Assembly: GCA_944324465.1 (NCBI GenBank)
Contig: CALUWI010000018.1
Span: forward strand, 1-45,523
Source of the DNA: an uncultured Mucispirillum sp.
GTDB taxonomy: Bacteria > Chrysiogenota > Deferribacteres > Deferribacterales > Mucispirillaceae
Length of the DNA stretch: 45,523 nt
Reading direction: 5' to 3'
The position numbers and the translations under genes were made by a program. The notes beneath the pieces were generated by a model, which had not been told where the DNA came from, searched no databases, and worked only from the letters and a program-made list of their open reading frames with translations. Position 1 is the first letter of the stretch, and each line of letters begins with the position of its first letter. Positions 33,877 through 42,878 of this stretch are shown piece by piece.

Positions 33877-36474
33877 TTACTGAATTACTACTTTTCCATC
33901 TTTTGCTGTAAGATGAATAGTAGTGTTTGGTTTAGTTTCGCCTTTGATAATACTTTCAGCTACTAAGTTTTCTATCATTCTTTGAACTGCTCGTTTCATA
34001 GGTCTTGCACCAAATGTTACATCAAACCCACTTTGTACAATTAAATCTATTGCACTGTCATCTACTTCTAATCCAACAGGAAGTTCAGCTAATCGTTTTG
34101 CTACACCCTTAATTAAAAGTCTTGCAATTTCAGCAATATTTTCTTTTGTTAATGGGTGGAATACTATAATATCATCAACCCTGTTTAAAAACTCAGGTTT
34201 AAAATACATAGAAAGTTCATTCATAGCAATCTGGTTAATTTTTTCATATTTTTCTTCCATAGAACCATCATGTGAGAATTCTTCCATAATATTCTGCGAA
34301 GCCACATTTGATGTCATAATAACAACTGTGTTTTTAAAGTTTACAACTCTGCCTTTAGAATCAGTTAATCTACCGTCATCTAAAAGCTGCAGCAGTATAT
34401 TAAATACATCTGGGTGAGCTTTTTCTATTTCATCAAGCAGTATTACAGAATAAGGGCGTCTGCGGACTTTTTCAGTTAACTGACCGCCTTCTTCATAACC
34501 TACATATCCTGGAGGCGCACCAATTAACTTAGCCACAGAGTGTTTCTCCATATATTCACTCATATCTATACGGATTAAAGCATCTTCTGTATCAAATAAA
34601 AATTCAGCCAGTGCTTTTGCAAGCTCAGTTTTACCAACACCAGTAGGTCCAAGGAATATAAATGAGCCCATAGGTCTTTTTGGGTCATTAAGTCCTGCAC
34701 GGCTTCTTCTAACTGCTTCACTTATTGCTTTAATAGCTACATCCTGTCCTATAACTCTTTTATGCAGGTAGCTTTCCATATTAAGAAGTTTATCTGCTTC
34801 TTCTTCTAAAAGTTTTGTTACAGGCACACCAGTCCACCTTGAAACAACTTCTGCAATATCTTCTTCATCAACTTCTTCTTTAAGCATTGCTTTGCCATGC
34901 TGTATATCTTTAAGTTTTTCAGTAACTTCTTCTTGTTTTTTAGCAAGTTCAACAAGAGTGCCGTATTTTAACTGGCTGGCTTTTTCTAAATCACCGCTTC
35001 TTTCAGCAAGTTCTGCTTGATGTTTTGTATTTTCTATTTCTTCTTTAATATCTCGTGACTGTTTAATAATATTTTTTTCATTATTCCACTGAGTAGAAAG
35101 AGTGCCTATTTTTTCTTTTAAGTCACTTAATTCTTTTTCAATATTATCACATCTTGTTTTAGATGCTGCATCAGTTTCTTTCTTCAGAGCCTGTCTTTCT
35201 ATTTCAAGCTGTCTAGCACGCCTTTCAAGTTCATCAAGTTCTGCTGGCATACTATCTATTTCCATTCTTAAGCGGGCAGTAGCTTCATCAATTAAGTCTA
35301 TAGCTTTATCAGGCATAAACCTGTCTGCAATATATTTATTAGCTAAATGAGCAGCAGCAACTAATGCACTGTCTTTTATTCTAACACCGTGATGAATCTC
35401 ATATTTTTCTTTTAAGCCACGCAGAATAGATACAGTATCTTCTACAGATGGTTCTTTAACTATAACAGGCTGGAATCTTCTTTCAAGAGCTGCATCTTTT
35501 TCAATATATTTTTTATATTCATCAAGTGTCGTAGCACCAATACAGTGCAGTTCACCTCTGGCAAGAGATGGTTTTAAAATATTTGCTGCATCCATTGCGC
35601 CGTCAGTAGCTCCAGCCCCTACAAGAGTATGGATTTCATCAATAAATAATATAATTTCGCCATTTGATTCTTTAATTTCTTTTAAAATAGCTTTGAGCCT
35701 GTCTTCAAATTCGCCTCTGTATTTAGTGCCGGCAATTAATCCGCCCATATCTAATACAGCAATCACTTTATTTTTAAGGCTTTCTGGAATATCGCCACTT
35801 ACAATTCTTTGTGCAAGGCCTTCAGCAATAGCTGTTTTACCAACACCAGGTTCACCAATTAATACTGGGTTATTTTTAGTTCTTCTTGATAATACATGTA
35901 TTACTCGTCTTATTTCTTCATCTCTGCCTATAACAGGGTCCAGTTTCCCGTTTCTTGCAGCTTCTGTTAAGTTAATAGTATATTTTTCAAGAGTATTCAT
36001 TTTTTCTTCTGGGTTTTGGTCAACTATTTTACTGCTGCCTCTAATTTCTTTAATGGCTTTATTAATATTTTTTTCATCAATGCCGTTACTTGTAAATATT
36101 TTCCTTAAAGAATATCCAGCATTTTCAACTGCACCTAAAAGCAGATGTTCTGTTGAAACATATTCATCACCCATTTTTTTAGCTGCATCAAAAGCATAAT
36201 CTATAGCTTTTTGAGCATCAGGTGATAATGTAGGTTGCATAGAACCTGATACTTTTGGCAGAGAATCAAGTATTGACTTAATTTCTGCTGCAGTCATATC
36301 AGGATTTACACCAAGTTTTTGTAAAAGAGGGCGGATAAGTCCGTCCTGCTGAGTAAGCACAGCATAAGTTAAATGTTCTACCTGAAGCATCTGGTGCGAC
36401 AAACTTTCAGCTAATTTCACAGTATCCTGCAAAGCTTCCTGTGCTTTGATTGTCATTTTGTTGTAGTTAATCAT
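33877..36474 (-). CDS. clpB: ClpB disaggregase
   Basis: An 865-residue AAA+ chaperone that pulls proteins out of aggregates together with DnaK/DnaJ. In order: a Clp-N domain (1-150), first AAA+ module with GEPGVGKT near residue 205, the long coiled-coil middle domain (about 400-530) that distinguishes ClpB from ClpA/ClpC, and a second AAA+ module with GPTGVGKTELAK near residue 605 and the FIFLGPTG segment. There is no ClpP-binding IGL/F loop expected. It is the last gene of a four-gene minus-strand heat-shock operon, 14 bases after hspR. Confidence 0.97.
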   Translation of the reverse strand: MINYNKMTIKAQEALQDTVKLAESLSHQMLQVEHLTYAVLTQQDGLIRPLLQKLGVNPDMTAAEIKSILDSLPKVSGSMQPTLSPDAQKAIDYAFDAAKKMGDEYVSTEHLLLGAVENAGYSLRKIFTSNGIDEKNINKAIKEIRGSSKIVDQNPEEKMNTLEKYTINLTEAARNGKLDPVIGRDEEIRRVIHVLSRRTKNNPVLIGEPGVGKTAIAEGLAQRIVSGDIPESLKNKVIAVLDMGGLIAGTKYRGEFEDRLKAILKEIKESNGEIILFIDEIHTLVGAGATDGAMDAANILKPSLARGELHCIGATTLDEYKKYIEKDAALERRFQPVIVKEPSVEDTVSILRGLKEKYEIHHGVRIKDSALVAAAHLANKYIADRFMPDKAIDLIDEATARLRMEIDSMPAELDELERRARQLEIERQALKKETDAASKTRCDNIEKELSDLKEKIGTLSTQWNNEKNIIKQSRDIKEEIENTKHQAELAERSGDLEKASQLKYGTLVELAKKQEEVTEKLKDIQHGKAMLKEEVDEEDIAEVVSRWTGVPVTKLLEEEADKLLNMESYLHKRVIGQDVAIKAISEAVRRSRAGLNDPKRPMGSFIFLGPTGVGKTELAKALAEFLFDTEDALIRIDMSEYMEKHSVAKLIGAPPGYVGYEEGGQLTEKVRRRPYSVILLDEIEKAHPDVFNILLQLLDDGRLTDSKGRVVNFKNTVVIMTSNVASQNIMEEFSHDGSMEEKYEKINQIAMNELSMYFKPEFLNRVDDIIVFHPLTKENIAEIARLLIKGVAKRLAELPVGLEVDDSAIDLIVQSGFDVTFGARPMKRAVQRMIENLVAESIIKGETKPNTTIHLTAKDGKVVIQ

Positions 36475-36488
36475 AGTAAATACATCCT

Positions 36489-36854
36489 CTACTTTTCTCT
36501 TTCTATTTTTATGGTCTGGATATTATTAGTATTTCTATCCATAATAGACATATCCTCACCGTATTTTGATTGTATATTTGTTTCAATCTGTAATATTTTT
36601 TTATTTAATAATGTTATCTGCTCCTGCATATTTAATATTATTTCAACACCAGCTAAGTTTACTCCCTGCTGCTGTGTTAATATTTTTATAAACTGTAATT
36701 TTTCTATATCATTTTCTGAATAAAGCCTGTTTTTGCCATCAACCCGGCAAGGCACTACAAGTCCTAAACGCTCATACTGCCTTAATGTCTGCGGGTGAAG
36801 TCCTAATATTTCAGAAGCTATGCTTATCATATATTTAGGCGTATTATTATCCAT
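36489..36854 (-). CDS. hspR: HspR heat-shock repressor (MerR family)
   Basis: A 121-residue MerR-type repressor. The helix-turn-helix reads MISIASEILGLHPQTLRQYE and is followed by RLGLVVPCRVDGKNRLYSENDIEKL; this is the HspR version of the family. A coiled-coil dimer helix (NMQEQITLLNKKI) comes next. HspR represses chaperone genes by binding HAIR elements, with DnaK as corepressor in Streptomyces. It is encoded between dnaJ and clpB in the operon it is expected to control, giving a feedback loop. A HAIR-like site overlaps the operon promoter at 38453-38475. The ribosome-binding site is AAGG. Confidence 0.92.
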   Translation of the reverse strand: MDNNTPKYMISIASEILGLHPQTLRQYERLGLVVPCRVDGKNRLYSENDIEKLQFIKILTQQQGVNLAGVEIILNMQEQITLLNKKILQIETNIQSKYGEDMSIMDRNTNNIQTIKIEREK

Positions 36855-36862
36855 GATATACC

Positions 36863-37969
36863 TTATATAGTTCCTTTTGCCACAATATCACTTCTATCAA
36901 GTTTTGGGCTTAAGTTTTGTGCTTTTGTAAGTAAATCTTTTACATCATCACTTAATCTTTCTGGAGCTTTAATATTAATTACTACATATAAATCTCCATT
37001 AACATTTTTCCTTAAAACAGGCATACCTTTACCTTTAAGTCTTAATTTTTGTCCGCTTTTTACACCAGCAGGAATACTTAAATTAACAGCACCATAAGGG
37101 GTAGGGACAGTTAATTTTGTTCCAAGTGCAGCTTCAAAAATATCTATATCCATATTGATAGTTAAATCACTGCCGTTTCTTTCATATACTGGGCTGTCAA
37201 TAACTGTTGTTTTAATATATAAATCGCCTTCTGGTGCACCATTTTCACCAGCATTTCCTTTGCCTGAAACTCTTATTTTAGAGTCATTATCAATACCTGC
37301 TGGTATTTTTATTTTAATATGTTCATTAATATGTACATATCCTTTTGATTTACATTTTGCACATGGTTCAATCACTTTTTCGCCAGTTCCAGAGCATACT
37401 CTGCAAGGGGAGGCAAAGAAAGAGCCGTCACTTGTCATTCCTGTACCATGGCATGCAGAGCATGTTGTTTTTTTACCGCCTGTACCATTACATGATGGAC
37501 ATTGTGCATCTCTGTTAATATTTAATTCATAAGTTGTACCTTTAACAGCATCAGCAAAAGGAACTTTTATAGAGTAAACAATATCTGTGCCTTTTGCAGC
37601 TTTTGCTTTACTTCTGCCTTTTGATGTTCTTGAGGAAAAACCGCCAAAGAAATCACCAAATAAATCTTCAAAAGAAGTGCCGCCAAAATTGAAATTTCTC
37701 ATATCTTCATAATTCATATTTTGGAAATTATAACCATGGCCGCTGTTTGTAAAGGCTTCATGACCTATAGAGTCATATTCTTTTCTTTTATCTGGGTCAG
37801 AAAGAACAGCATAAGCTTCTGAAAGCTCTTTAAATTTGCTTTCTGCCTCTTTATCTCCAGGGTTTACATCTGGGTGATATTTTCTAGCAAGTTTTCTATA
37901 ACTTTTTTTAATCTCATCTGCTGTAGCTGTTTTACTTACTTCCAGTATGTCGTAATAATTTTTAGCCAT
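36863..37969 (-). CDS. dnaJ: DnaJ chaperone (type I Hsp40)
   Basis: A 368-residue co-chaperone that stimulates DnaK ATPase. The J-domain has His32-Pro-Asp34 (KYHPDVNPG), followed by a Gly/Phe-rich region. Four CxxCxGxG-type zinc repeats follow ([32 protein letters not shown]); the last is degenerate. The C-terminal substrate domain is complete. GAGG lies five bases before the ATG. The operon order hsp20-dnaJ-hspR-clpB lacks dnaK and grpE, so DnaK must be encoded elsewhere and this may be a second, HspR-controlled DnaJ. Confidence 0.93.
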   Translation of the reverse strand: MAKNYYDILEVSKTATADEIKKSYRKLARKYHPDVNPGDKEAESKFKELSEAYAVLSDPDKRKEYDSIGHEAFTNSGHGYNFQNMNYEDMRNFNFGGTSFEDLFGDFFGGFSSRTSKGRSKAKAAKGTDIVYSIKVPFADAVKGTTYELNINRDAQCPSCNGTGGKKTTCSACHGTGMTSDGSFFASPCRVCSGTGEKVIEPCAKCKSKGYVHINEHIKIKIPAGIDNDSKIRVSGKGNAGENGAPEGDLYIKTTVIDSPVYERNGSDLTINMDIDIFEAALGTKLTVPTPYGAVNLSIPAGVKSGQKLRLKGKGMPVLRKNVNGDLYVVINIKAPERLSDDVKDLLTKAQNLSPKLDRSDIVAKGTI

Positions 37970-37984
37970 TTTTACCTCAATATA

Positions 37985-38416
37985 TTATTCAGATTTTATT
38001 TTTATATTTTTACTGTTTTGTTTATTAGTTTTACGGAGTATTATTTTTAATACACCATCTTTAAGTGATGCTTTTACAGCAGAAGTATCAATATTTGCTG
38101 GTATTGCAAAACTTCTGCAGAATTTTCCGCTTACACTTTCTATTTTATAAAAATAGTCATCGCTTAAATATTCTTCTTCTAGTGATTTTTTAATACCACT
38201 TATAGAAAGTATGCCATCACTAATGCTTACTTCCATATCATCTTCATTAACACCAGCAAGCTCTGCTGCTAAAATAATAACATTATCATTTTCAATAATA
38301 TCTACAACAGGGCTCCAGTTATTTGACTGCTCTTTAAAAGATTTAGCAATCAGCTTATCTATATGTTTTTCCATATAGAATAAATCTTTTAAAGGGTCCC
38401 ATTTCATTATACCCAT
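37985..38416 (-). CDS. Small heat-shock protein (Hsp20/alpha-crystallin family)
   Basis: A 143-residue ATP-independent holdase. The alpha-crystallin domain spans about 33-140, with the conserved AELAGVNEDDMEVSI segment and the terminal strand AxLxxGVLxI seen as ASLKDGVLKIIL. The C-terminal tail KNIKIKSE carries an I-x-I motif used in oligomer assembly. The N-terminus (MGIMKWDPLKDLFYMEKHID) is typical. It is first in the heat-shock operon, directly under the HAIR-controlled promoter, and hands clients to DnaJ/ClpB encoded downstream. Confidence 0.92.
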   Translation of the reverse strand: MGIMKWDPLKDLFYMEKHIDKLIAKSFKEQSNNWSPVVDIIENDNVIILAAELAGVNEDDMEVSISDGILSISGIKKSLEEEYLSDDYFYKIESVSGKFCRSFAIPANIDTSAVKASLKDGVLKIILRKTNKQNSKNIKIKSE

Positions 38417-38439
38417 ACAGCACCTTTTATCTTAGTATG

Positions 38440-38473
38440 ATTATAATATGTTACTTGAGCCTAATTCTGTCAA
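38440..38473 (-). promoter_or_regulatory. Heat-shock operon promoter
   Basis: On the minus strand a consensus TTGACA (38468-38473) precedes CATATT at 17 bases (38445-38450) or TATTAT at 19 bases (38443-38448). The -35 lies inside the HAIR-like element, so repressor binding would exclude polymerase. Confidence 0.6.
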
Positions 38474-38475
38474 GT
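38453..38475 (-). promoter_or_regulatory. HAIR-like HspR operator
   Basis: ACTTGA (38453-38458), 11 bases, TCAAGT (38470-38475). The outer arms and spacing match the known HAIR consensus CTTGAGT-N7-ACTCAAG, which equals CTTGA-N11-TCAAG. The inner two bases of each half are less conserved. It overlaps the TTGACA -35 box of the operon that encodes HspR. Confidence 0.72.
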
Positions 38476-38515
38476 GATTTTATAAAAAAAATAATTTTAA
38501 TTTTTTTAAAACTAA

Positions 38516-38524
38516 TGCTATAAT
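38516..38524 (+). promoter_or_regulatory. Extended -10 promoter of the TonB-like gene
   Basis: TGC followed by TATAAT (38519-38524) is an extended -10 element, with a weak TTTAAT 17 bases upstream. It diverges from the heat-shock promoter about 45 bases away. Confidence 0.5.
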
Positions 38525-38553
38525 AAATTGTTATATAGATTATGTTAGGTGAT

Positions 38554-39348
38554 ATGAAGTCTAATAAGTTATTGGCAGTTACATTATTTTTATCATTATT
38601 ATTACATATACTGATAATATTTTTTGTAAAATTTACAAGTGAAGAACTAAATGAGGAAAATCATCCAAAAGGCGAGCCTGTTGAGATAGAGGTTATACCA
38701 AAAGAAGAAACAGGTAATCATCCTTCTTCTACAGAGCCTGAAACAGATGATACAGAAACTACTCTTGACCATGATGTCAGCGGTGGCAAAAGTGGTGGTA
38801 CAAGTGAAGGCACCACTAAAGGTGGAGGTGCTGCTGCCAGTAGAGATGTGCCTAAAAATAACATTGTGCCGCCAAAAGTGGAAAATAATCAGGAACAAAG
38901 CACATTAGAGCAGGAAACTACTGCTGAGCATAAATTAAATCTTTATGATAATAAAGATATTATTGATAGAATTGCTAATGCAAAAAAAGAGCAGCCAAAG
39001 GGCGAAGACAGTGCTTCTTATAATGTATTTGAAGAACGATATGCTTCATATTTTGCAAAATTCCGCAGGCGTATATATCAGTTATGGGAATATCCAACAG
39101 CTTCTATACAGAAAGGGGAAACTGGTGTTGTAAAATTGTCCTTTTCAATTTTAAAAGATGGGTCTATAGTAAATATTAGAATGTTAGAATCAAGCGGTTA
39201 TCCAAATCTTGACAGGGAAGTTATGCGGGTTATTAAAAATATGGGTAAAGTGCCGCTTCCAGAATCTTATGAATTAAACCAGCTTAATGTAGAAGAAGCA
39301 TATTTTATATACTCTATAGGCGGTGGATACGGAAGATTTTTAGAGTAA
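38554..39348 (+). CDS. TonB/TolA-like energy-transducing protein
   Basis: A 264-residue protein with the TonB layout. One N-terminal membrane helix lies at about 8-26 (LLAVTLFLSLLLHILIIFF, with the His common to TonB/TolA anchors). A Glu/Pro/Gly/Thr-rich periplasmic linker follows. The C-terminal TonB-family domain is at about 165-264 (YQLWEYPTASI, then GVVKLSFSILKDGSI and SSGYPNLDREVMRVI). It couples proton-motive force from ExbBD or TolQR to the outer membrane; no exbB, exbD or receptor gene is near. The start at 38554 has AGGTG just upstream; the ATG at 38542 overlaps that site. The next gene on the strand is 118 bases downstream. Confidence 0.85.
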   Translation: MKSNKLLAVTLFLSLLLHILIIFFVKFTSEELNEENHPKGEPVEIEVIPKEETGNHPSSTEPETDDTETTLDHDVSGGKSGGTSEGTTKGGGAAASRDVPKNNIVPPKVENNQEQSTLEQETTAEHKLNLYDNKDIIDRIANAKKEQPKGEDSASYNVFEERYASYFAKFRRRIYQLWEYPTASIQKGETGVVKLSFSILKDGSIVNIRMLESSGYPNLDREVMRVIKNMGKVPLPESYELNQLNVEEAYFIYSIGGGYGRFLE

Positions 39349-39377
39349 ATGTGTAAAAAATATAAAAAAAGTATTTT

Positions 39378-39391
39378 TTTATGATTATCAA
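39378..39391 (+). promoter_or_regulatory. Possible FNR/CRP-type site upstream of the AhbD-like gene
   Basis: TTTAT-GATT-ATCAA matches nine of ten positions of the FNR consensus TTGAT-N4-ATCAA. TATAAT follows at 39406-39411. In such A+T-rich DNA a chance match is quite possible. Confidence 0.3.
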
Positions 39392-39465
39392 ATGGACTTT
39401 TTTTATATAATAATATAAATTAATTTAAAATTATTTTTTATAGAATAAAATTTTAAGGTGCATAT

Positions 39466-40536
39466 ATGGAAGAAAAAAAATGGGATTTAAAATGGATGGC
39501 TTGGGAGATTACATCAGCATGTAATTTAAGATGTGTTCACTGCCGTTCTTCTTCAGAGGAATTTTCCCCTGTTGGTAAATTTACTTCAGATAAAGCAAAG
39601 AAATTAATAGATGATATATCTTCTTTTGCTTCACCAGTTGTAGTTATTTCTGGTGGAGAGCCACTTACAAGGCCGGATGTTTTTGATATTGCTAAATATG
39701 GCACAGATGCAGGGCTTAAAATGGCAATGGCAACAAATGGTGTACTTGTAACAGATGAAGTATGTGAAAAAATTAAATCATCAGGCATTAGAATAGTATC
39801 TATGAGCTTAGACGGTCCAAATGCGGAAGTACATGATGATTTTAGAGGCGGTATTGCTGGTGCATTTGAAGGTGTTGAAAGAGCAGCTGCTTTATTTAAT
39901 AAACATGGTATTAAATTTATTATAAATTCTTCTTTTACTAAAAGAAACCAGCCTTATATTATGGAAACTTTTAGAAAAGCAAAATCTCTTGGTGCTCATG
40001 CATGGTATATGTTTTTAATTGTACCAACAGGCAGAGGGGAAGAAATATTTAAAGAGCTTGTTTCAAAAGAAGATTACGAAGAAATATTAGAATGGCACTA
40101 TAATATGGAAAGGCAGGAAGATGAAATATTAGTCCGCCCAACATGCGCCCCACAGTATTATAGAATATGGCATGAAAAAAGCAAAGAAGAAGGCAAAGAT
40201 ACAGAACGCCGTTCACTTACTTTTTCTACAGGCGGCGGCAAAGGCTGTATTGCAGGTCAGACAATATGCTTTGTTAATTCTGAAGGTAATGTACTGCCAT
40301 GCTCATATTTCCCAGAATCTGCAGGTAATGTATTTGAAAAACCATTAAAAGAAATATGGGAAACATCACCACTTTTTGAAGATTTAAGAGATTTTAGACG
40401 CTATGAAGGAAAATGCGGCGTTTGTAAATATTTAAAAGTATGCGGCGGTTGTCGTGCAAGAGCATACGCAGTTACTGGTTCATATCTTTCAGAAGAACCA
40501 TTTTGCAATTATATACCTGTAAATTATAAAGGATAA
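39466..40536 (+). CDS. Radical SAM/SPASM protein of the AhbD/AhbC (heme biosynthesis) type
   Basis: A 356-residue enzyme. The radical SAM cluster ligands are Cys19, Cys23 and Cys26 (CNLRCVHC), preceded by the WEITSA segment, and ISGGEP lies near residue 63. Family-specific stretches are [16 protein letters not shown] and [11 protein letters not shown]. The SPASM region for extra clusters starts near CIAGQTICF and closes with [20 protein letters not shown]. This overall pattern is that of AhbD (heme synthase of the siroheme-dependent pathway) and its relative AhbC. No other ahb or siroheme gene is adjacent, so the exact reaction is uncertain; a NirJ-like or peptide-modifying role cannot be excluded. 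The ribosome-binding site is AAGGTG. Confidence 0.75.
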   Translation: MEEKKWDLKWMAWEITSACNLRCVHCRSSSEEFSPVGKFTSDKAKKLIDDISSFASPVVVISGGEPLTRPDVFDIAKYGTDAGLKMAMATNGVLVTDEVCEKIKSSGIRIVSMSLDGPNAEVHDDFRGGIAGAFEGVERAAALFNKHGIKFIINSSFTKRNQPYIMETFRKAKSLGAHAWYMFLIVPTGRGEEIFKELVSKEDYEEILEWHYNMERQEDEILVRPTCAPQYYRIWHEKSKEEGKDTERRSLTFSTGGGKGCIAGQTICFVNSEGNVLPCSYFPESAGNVFEKPLKEIWETSPLFEDLRDFRRYEGKCGVCKYLKVCGGCRARAYAVTGSYLSEEPFCNYIPVNYKG

Positions 40537-40568
40537 TTTATAATAATCATATAAAAAGGAGGACGAGT

Positions 40569-42131
40569 ATGTCTGAGTTAGAAAACAGAATAAGGGATAA
40601 AAGCCTGTTATCAAAAATCACTACACCTGAAAAATTAATACCTTTGTTTAAGGAAACTGAAAAAAGGATTTTAAATGTAGGTTTTTCAGGGTTTACACCT
40701 GTTGGCTATCCAAAAGTTATGCCATTAGTTCTTGCAGACTATGTTGAAAAAAATAACTTAAAAGGTAAATGGCGTTTTAATCTTTTTGTTGGTGCATCAA
40801 TGGGTGCAGAAGTTGAAGACAGGTGGGCAGAATTAGAACTTACTAATATGCGCTGGCCATATCAAACAGCAAAAGTTTTAAATAAAAAAATTAATGACGG
40901 CTCCATAAAAATGGGCGATAAACATTTATCAATGTTTTCTCAGGATTTCTTATACGGCTTTTACACAAAAGACAGCGGCGGCGGTTTAGATATTGCAATT
41001 ATTGAAGCATCTGCAATAGATGAAAATGGTAATATTATATTAGCAGGTTCAGTGGGTGCTGCTCCAGAATTTATTGCTATGGCTGATAAAATTATTGTAG
41101 AAATCAATACTCACAACCCTTCTTTTGAAGGTATGCATGATATTTTTGTAAGCGATATTCCACCTTATAAAAAAATTATCCCTATTACAGATGTTAGACA
41201 AAGAATTGGTACTCCTTTTGTTCCAACTGATAAAAATAAAATTGTTGGTATTATAGAATCTACTAAACCAGATAACGGAAGAGCTGTAAGAGGCAGCGAT
41301 GAAGTATCAGATACTATTGCTCAGCATATTATAGATTTCTTCCAGGCAGAAGTAAAAGCAGGGCGTATGCCTAAAAATTTACTGCCGCTGCAATCAGGTG
41401 TTGGCTCTATTGCAAATGCAGTAGTTCTTGGACTTACTAACTCTCCATTTGAAAATTTAACAGTATACAGTGAAGTTCTTCAAGACGGATTTTTACCATT
41501 TTTAGATTCTGGTAAATGTAAATTTATTAATGCCACATCTGTATCATTATCAAATGAAGGTTTTGAACACTGGTGGAAAAATTATGATACATACCGTGAA
41601 AGAGTTCTTTTGAGACCTATGCAGATATCAAATAACCCAGAAGTTGTCCGCCGTTTAGGTGTTATCTCTATGAATACACCAGTTGAAGTGGATTTTTACG
41701 GCCATGCGAACTCAACACTTGTTGGCGGCACAAGAATGTTAAATGGTATAGGCGGTTCTGGTGATTTTGCTCGTGCTGCTTATATTTCAATAATGCATAC
41801 TCCTTCATGCAGACCAAGCAAAACAGATGAATTTGGTATATCTGCAGTTGTTCCAAAAGTTCCGCATGTTGACCATACAGAGCATGATTTAGATGTAATT
41901 GTTACAGAGCAGGGGCTTGCAGATTTACGCGGACTTGACCCAAAAGACAGAGCAAAAGTAATGATAGAAAAATGTGCACACCCTGCATATAAAGATTACT
42001 TAAAAGATTATCTTGAAAGAGCTGTTAAAGCAACAGGCAATCATCACGAACCTCAAATATTAAGAGAATGTTATGATATGCATATAAGCCTTGCTGAAAA
42101 CGGCACAATGCGTTTTTGGGAGAAAAAGTAA
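40569..42131 (+). CDS. Succinate/acetyl-CoA:CoA transferase (acetyl-CoA hydrolase family)
   Basis: A 520-residue class I CoA-transferase, family of AarC, Cat1 and Ach1. It moves CoA between acetyl-CoA and succinate (or propionate), linking acetate production to the TCA cycle. The catalytic glutamate that forms the glutamyl-CoA intermediate is Glu302 in VYSEVLQDGF. The glycine-rich CoA-binding region is VGFSGFTPVGYPKVMP, and NGIGGSGDFARAAY lies in the C-terminal half. AAAGGAGGACGAGT precedes the ATG, an excellent ribosome-binding site. It lies 32 bases after the AhbD-like gene and seven bases before yaaA on the same strand. The family is sure; the preferred acids are not deduced. Confidence 0.92.
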   Translation: MSELENRIRDKSLLSKITTPEKLIPLFKETEKRILNVGFSGFTPVGYPKVMPLVLADYVEKNNLKGKWRFNLFVGASMGAEVEDRWAELELTNMRWPYQTAKVLNKKINDGSIKMGDKHLSMFSQDFLYGFYTKDSGGGLDIAIIEASAIDENGNIILAGSVGAAPEFIAMADKIIVEINTHNPSFEGMHDIFVSDIPPYKKIIPITDVRQRIGTPFVPTDKNKIVGIIESTKPDNGRAVRGSDEVSDTIAQHIIDFFQAEVKAGRMPKNLLPLQSGVGSIANAVVLGLTNSPFENLTVYSEVLQDGFLPFLDSGKCKFINATSVSLSNEGFEHWWKNYDTYRERVLLRPMQISNNPEVVRRLGVISMNTPVEVDFYGHANSTLVGGTRMLNGIGGSGDFARAAYISIMHTPSCRPSKTDEFGISAVVPKVPHVDHTEHDLDVIVTEQGLADLRGLDPKDRAKVMIEKCAHPAYKDYLKDYLERAVKATGNHHEPQILRECYDMHISLAENGTMRFWEKK

Positions 42132-42137
42132 AATAAT

Positions 42138-42878
42138 ATGATTATTTTCTTTTCACCAAGCGAAAGTAAAACAAAACTTGATGAATACGGCAGTATATGT
42201 AAAGAGAGCTTTATTTTTCAAGATTTATATGCAAAAAGAGTAGAAGCAGTTAATATATATAATGAATATATAAACAGCCATCGTGCTGATATGCTTTTAG
42301 ATATTTTTGGCATAAAAGATATTGAAGAAATAAAAGAATATCAAAAAAATATTTTTGAAGAAGCCACTTGTACTGCCATTAAAAGATACAGCGGGGTAAG
42401 TTATTCTTACCTCGCTTATGACTCTTTAAATCAAAATGCAAAAGATTATATATTAAATAATGTTATAATATTTTCTAATCTTTTTGGTCCAGTTTCAGCT
42501 AATGATAAAATTCCATATTATAAACTTAAACAAGGTGCAAAAATAGACAGCTTTGCTTTTGAAAAATTTTATAAAGATAATTTTTCTCATGCAGTAGATG
42601 AATATACAGCTAATCAGGAAATAGTTGATTTAAGAGCTGGATTTTATGAAAAATTTTACCAGATAAAGAAAAAATATGCTACATTTAAGTTTCTTAAACA
42701 GGGCAAAGTGGTAAGCCATTTTGCAAAAGCATACAGGGGTATTATTTTAAAAATAATGGCAGAAAATAATATACTTGAAAGTAAAAATATACTCGCACAT
42801 CTTCCAGAGAATTTAGAAGTTACGGACAGCAGTATAAAAGGTTTTAAAGAAGAATTTATTTTAAATGTATTAGACTAA
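42138..42878 (+). CDS. yaaA: YaaA-family peroxide-stress protein
   Basis: A 246-residue protein of the YaaA/DUF328 family. Family marks are the N-terminal IIFFSPSESKT (SPAKT-type in E. coli), the central SGVSYSYLAYDSL and FSNLFGPVSANDKIPYYKLK, and KVVSHFAKAYRG near the C-terminus. In E. coli YaaA is induced by OxyR, lowers free intracellular iron under peroxide stress and binds DNA. It starts seven bases after the CoA-transferase stop and has no strong ribosome-binding site. Its last four bases overlap the end of the convergent ATPase gene. Confidence 0.88.
   Translation: MIIFFSPSESKTKLDEYGSICKESFIFQDLYAKRVEAVNIYNEYINSHRADMLLDIFGIKDIEEIKEYQKNIFEEATCTAIKRYSGVSYSYLAYDSLNQNAKDYILNNVIIFSNLFGPVSANDKIPYYKLKQGAKIDSFAFEKFYKDNFSHAVDEYTANQEIVDLRAGFYEKFYQIKKKYATFKFLKQGKVVSHFAKAYRGIILKIMAENNILESKNILAHLPENLEVTDSSIKGFKEEFILNVLD

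Noticed and set aside
35693-36199. 168-codon plus-strand ORF opposite clpB
   Set aside because: It lies wholly inside the well-supported clpB gene, reads as low-complexity Ser/Leu/Ile sequence and has no ribosome-binding site. It is an antisense shadow.
37155-37532. 125-codon plus-strand ORF opposite dnaJ
   Set aside because: Mirror of the zinc-repeat region of dnaJ; its His/Pro/Leu pattern comes from the CxxCxGxG codons.
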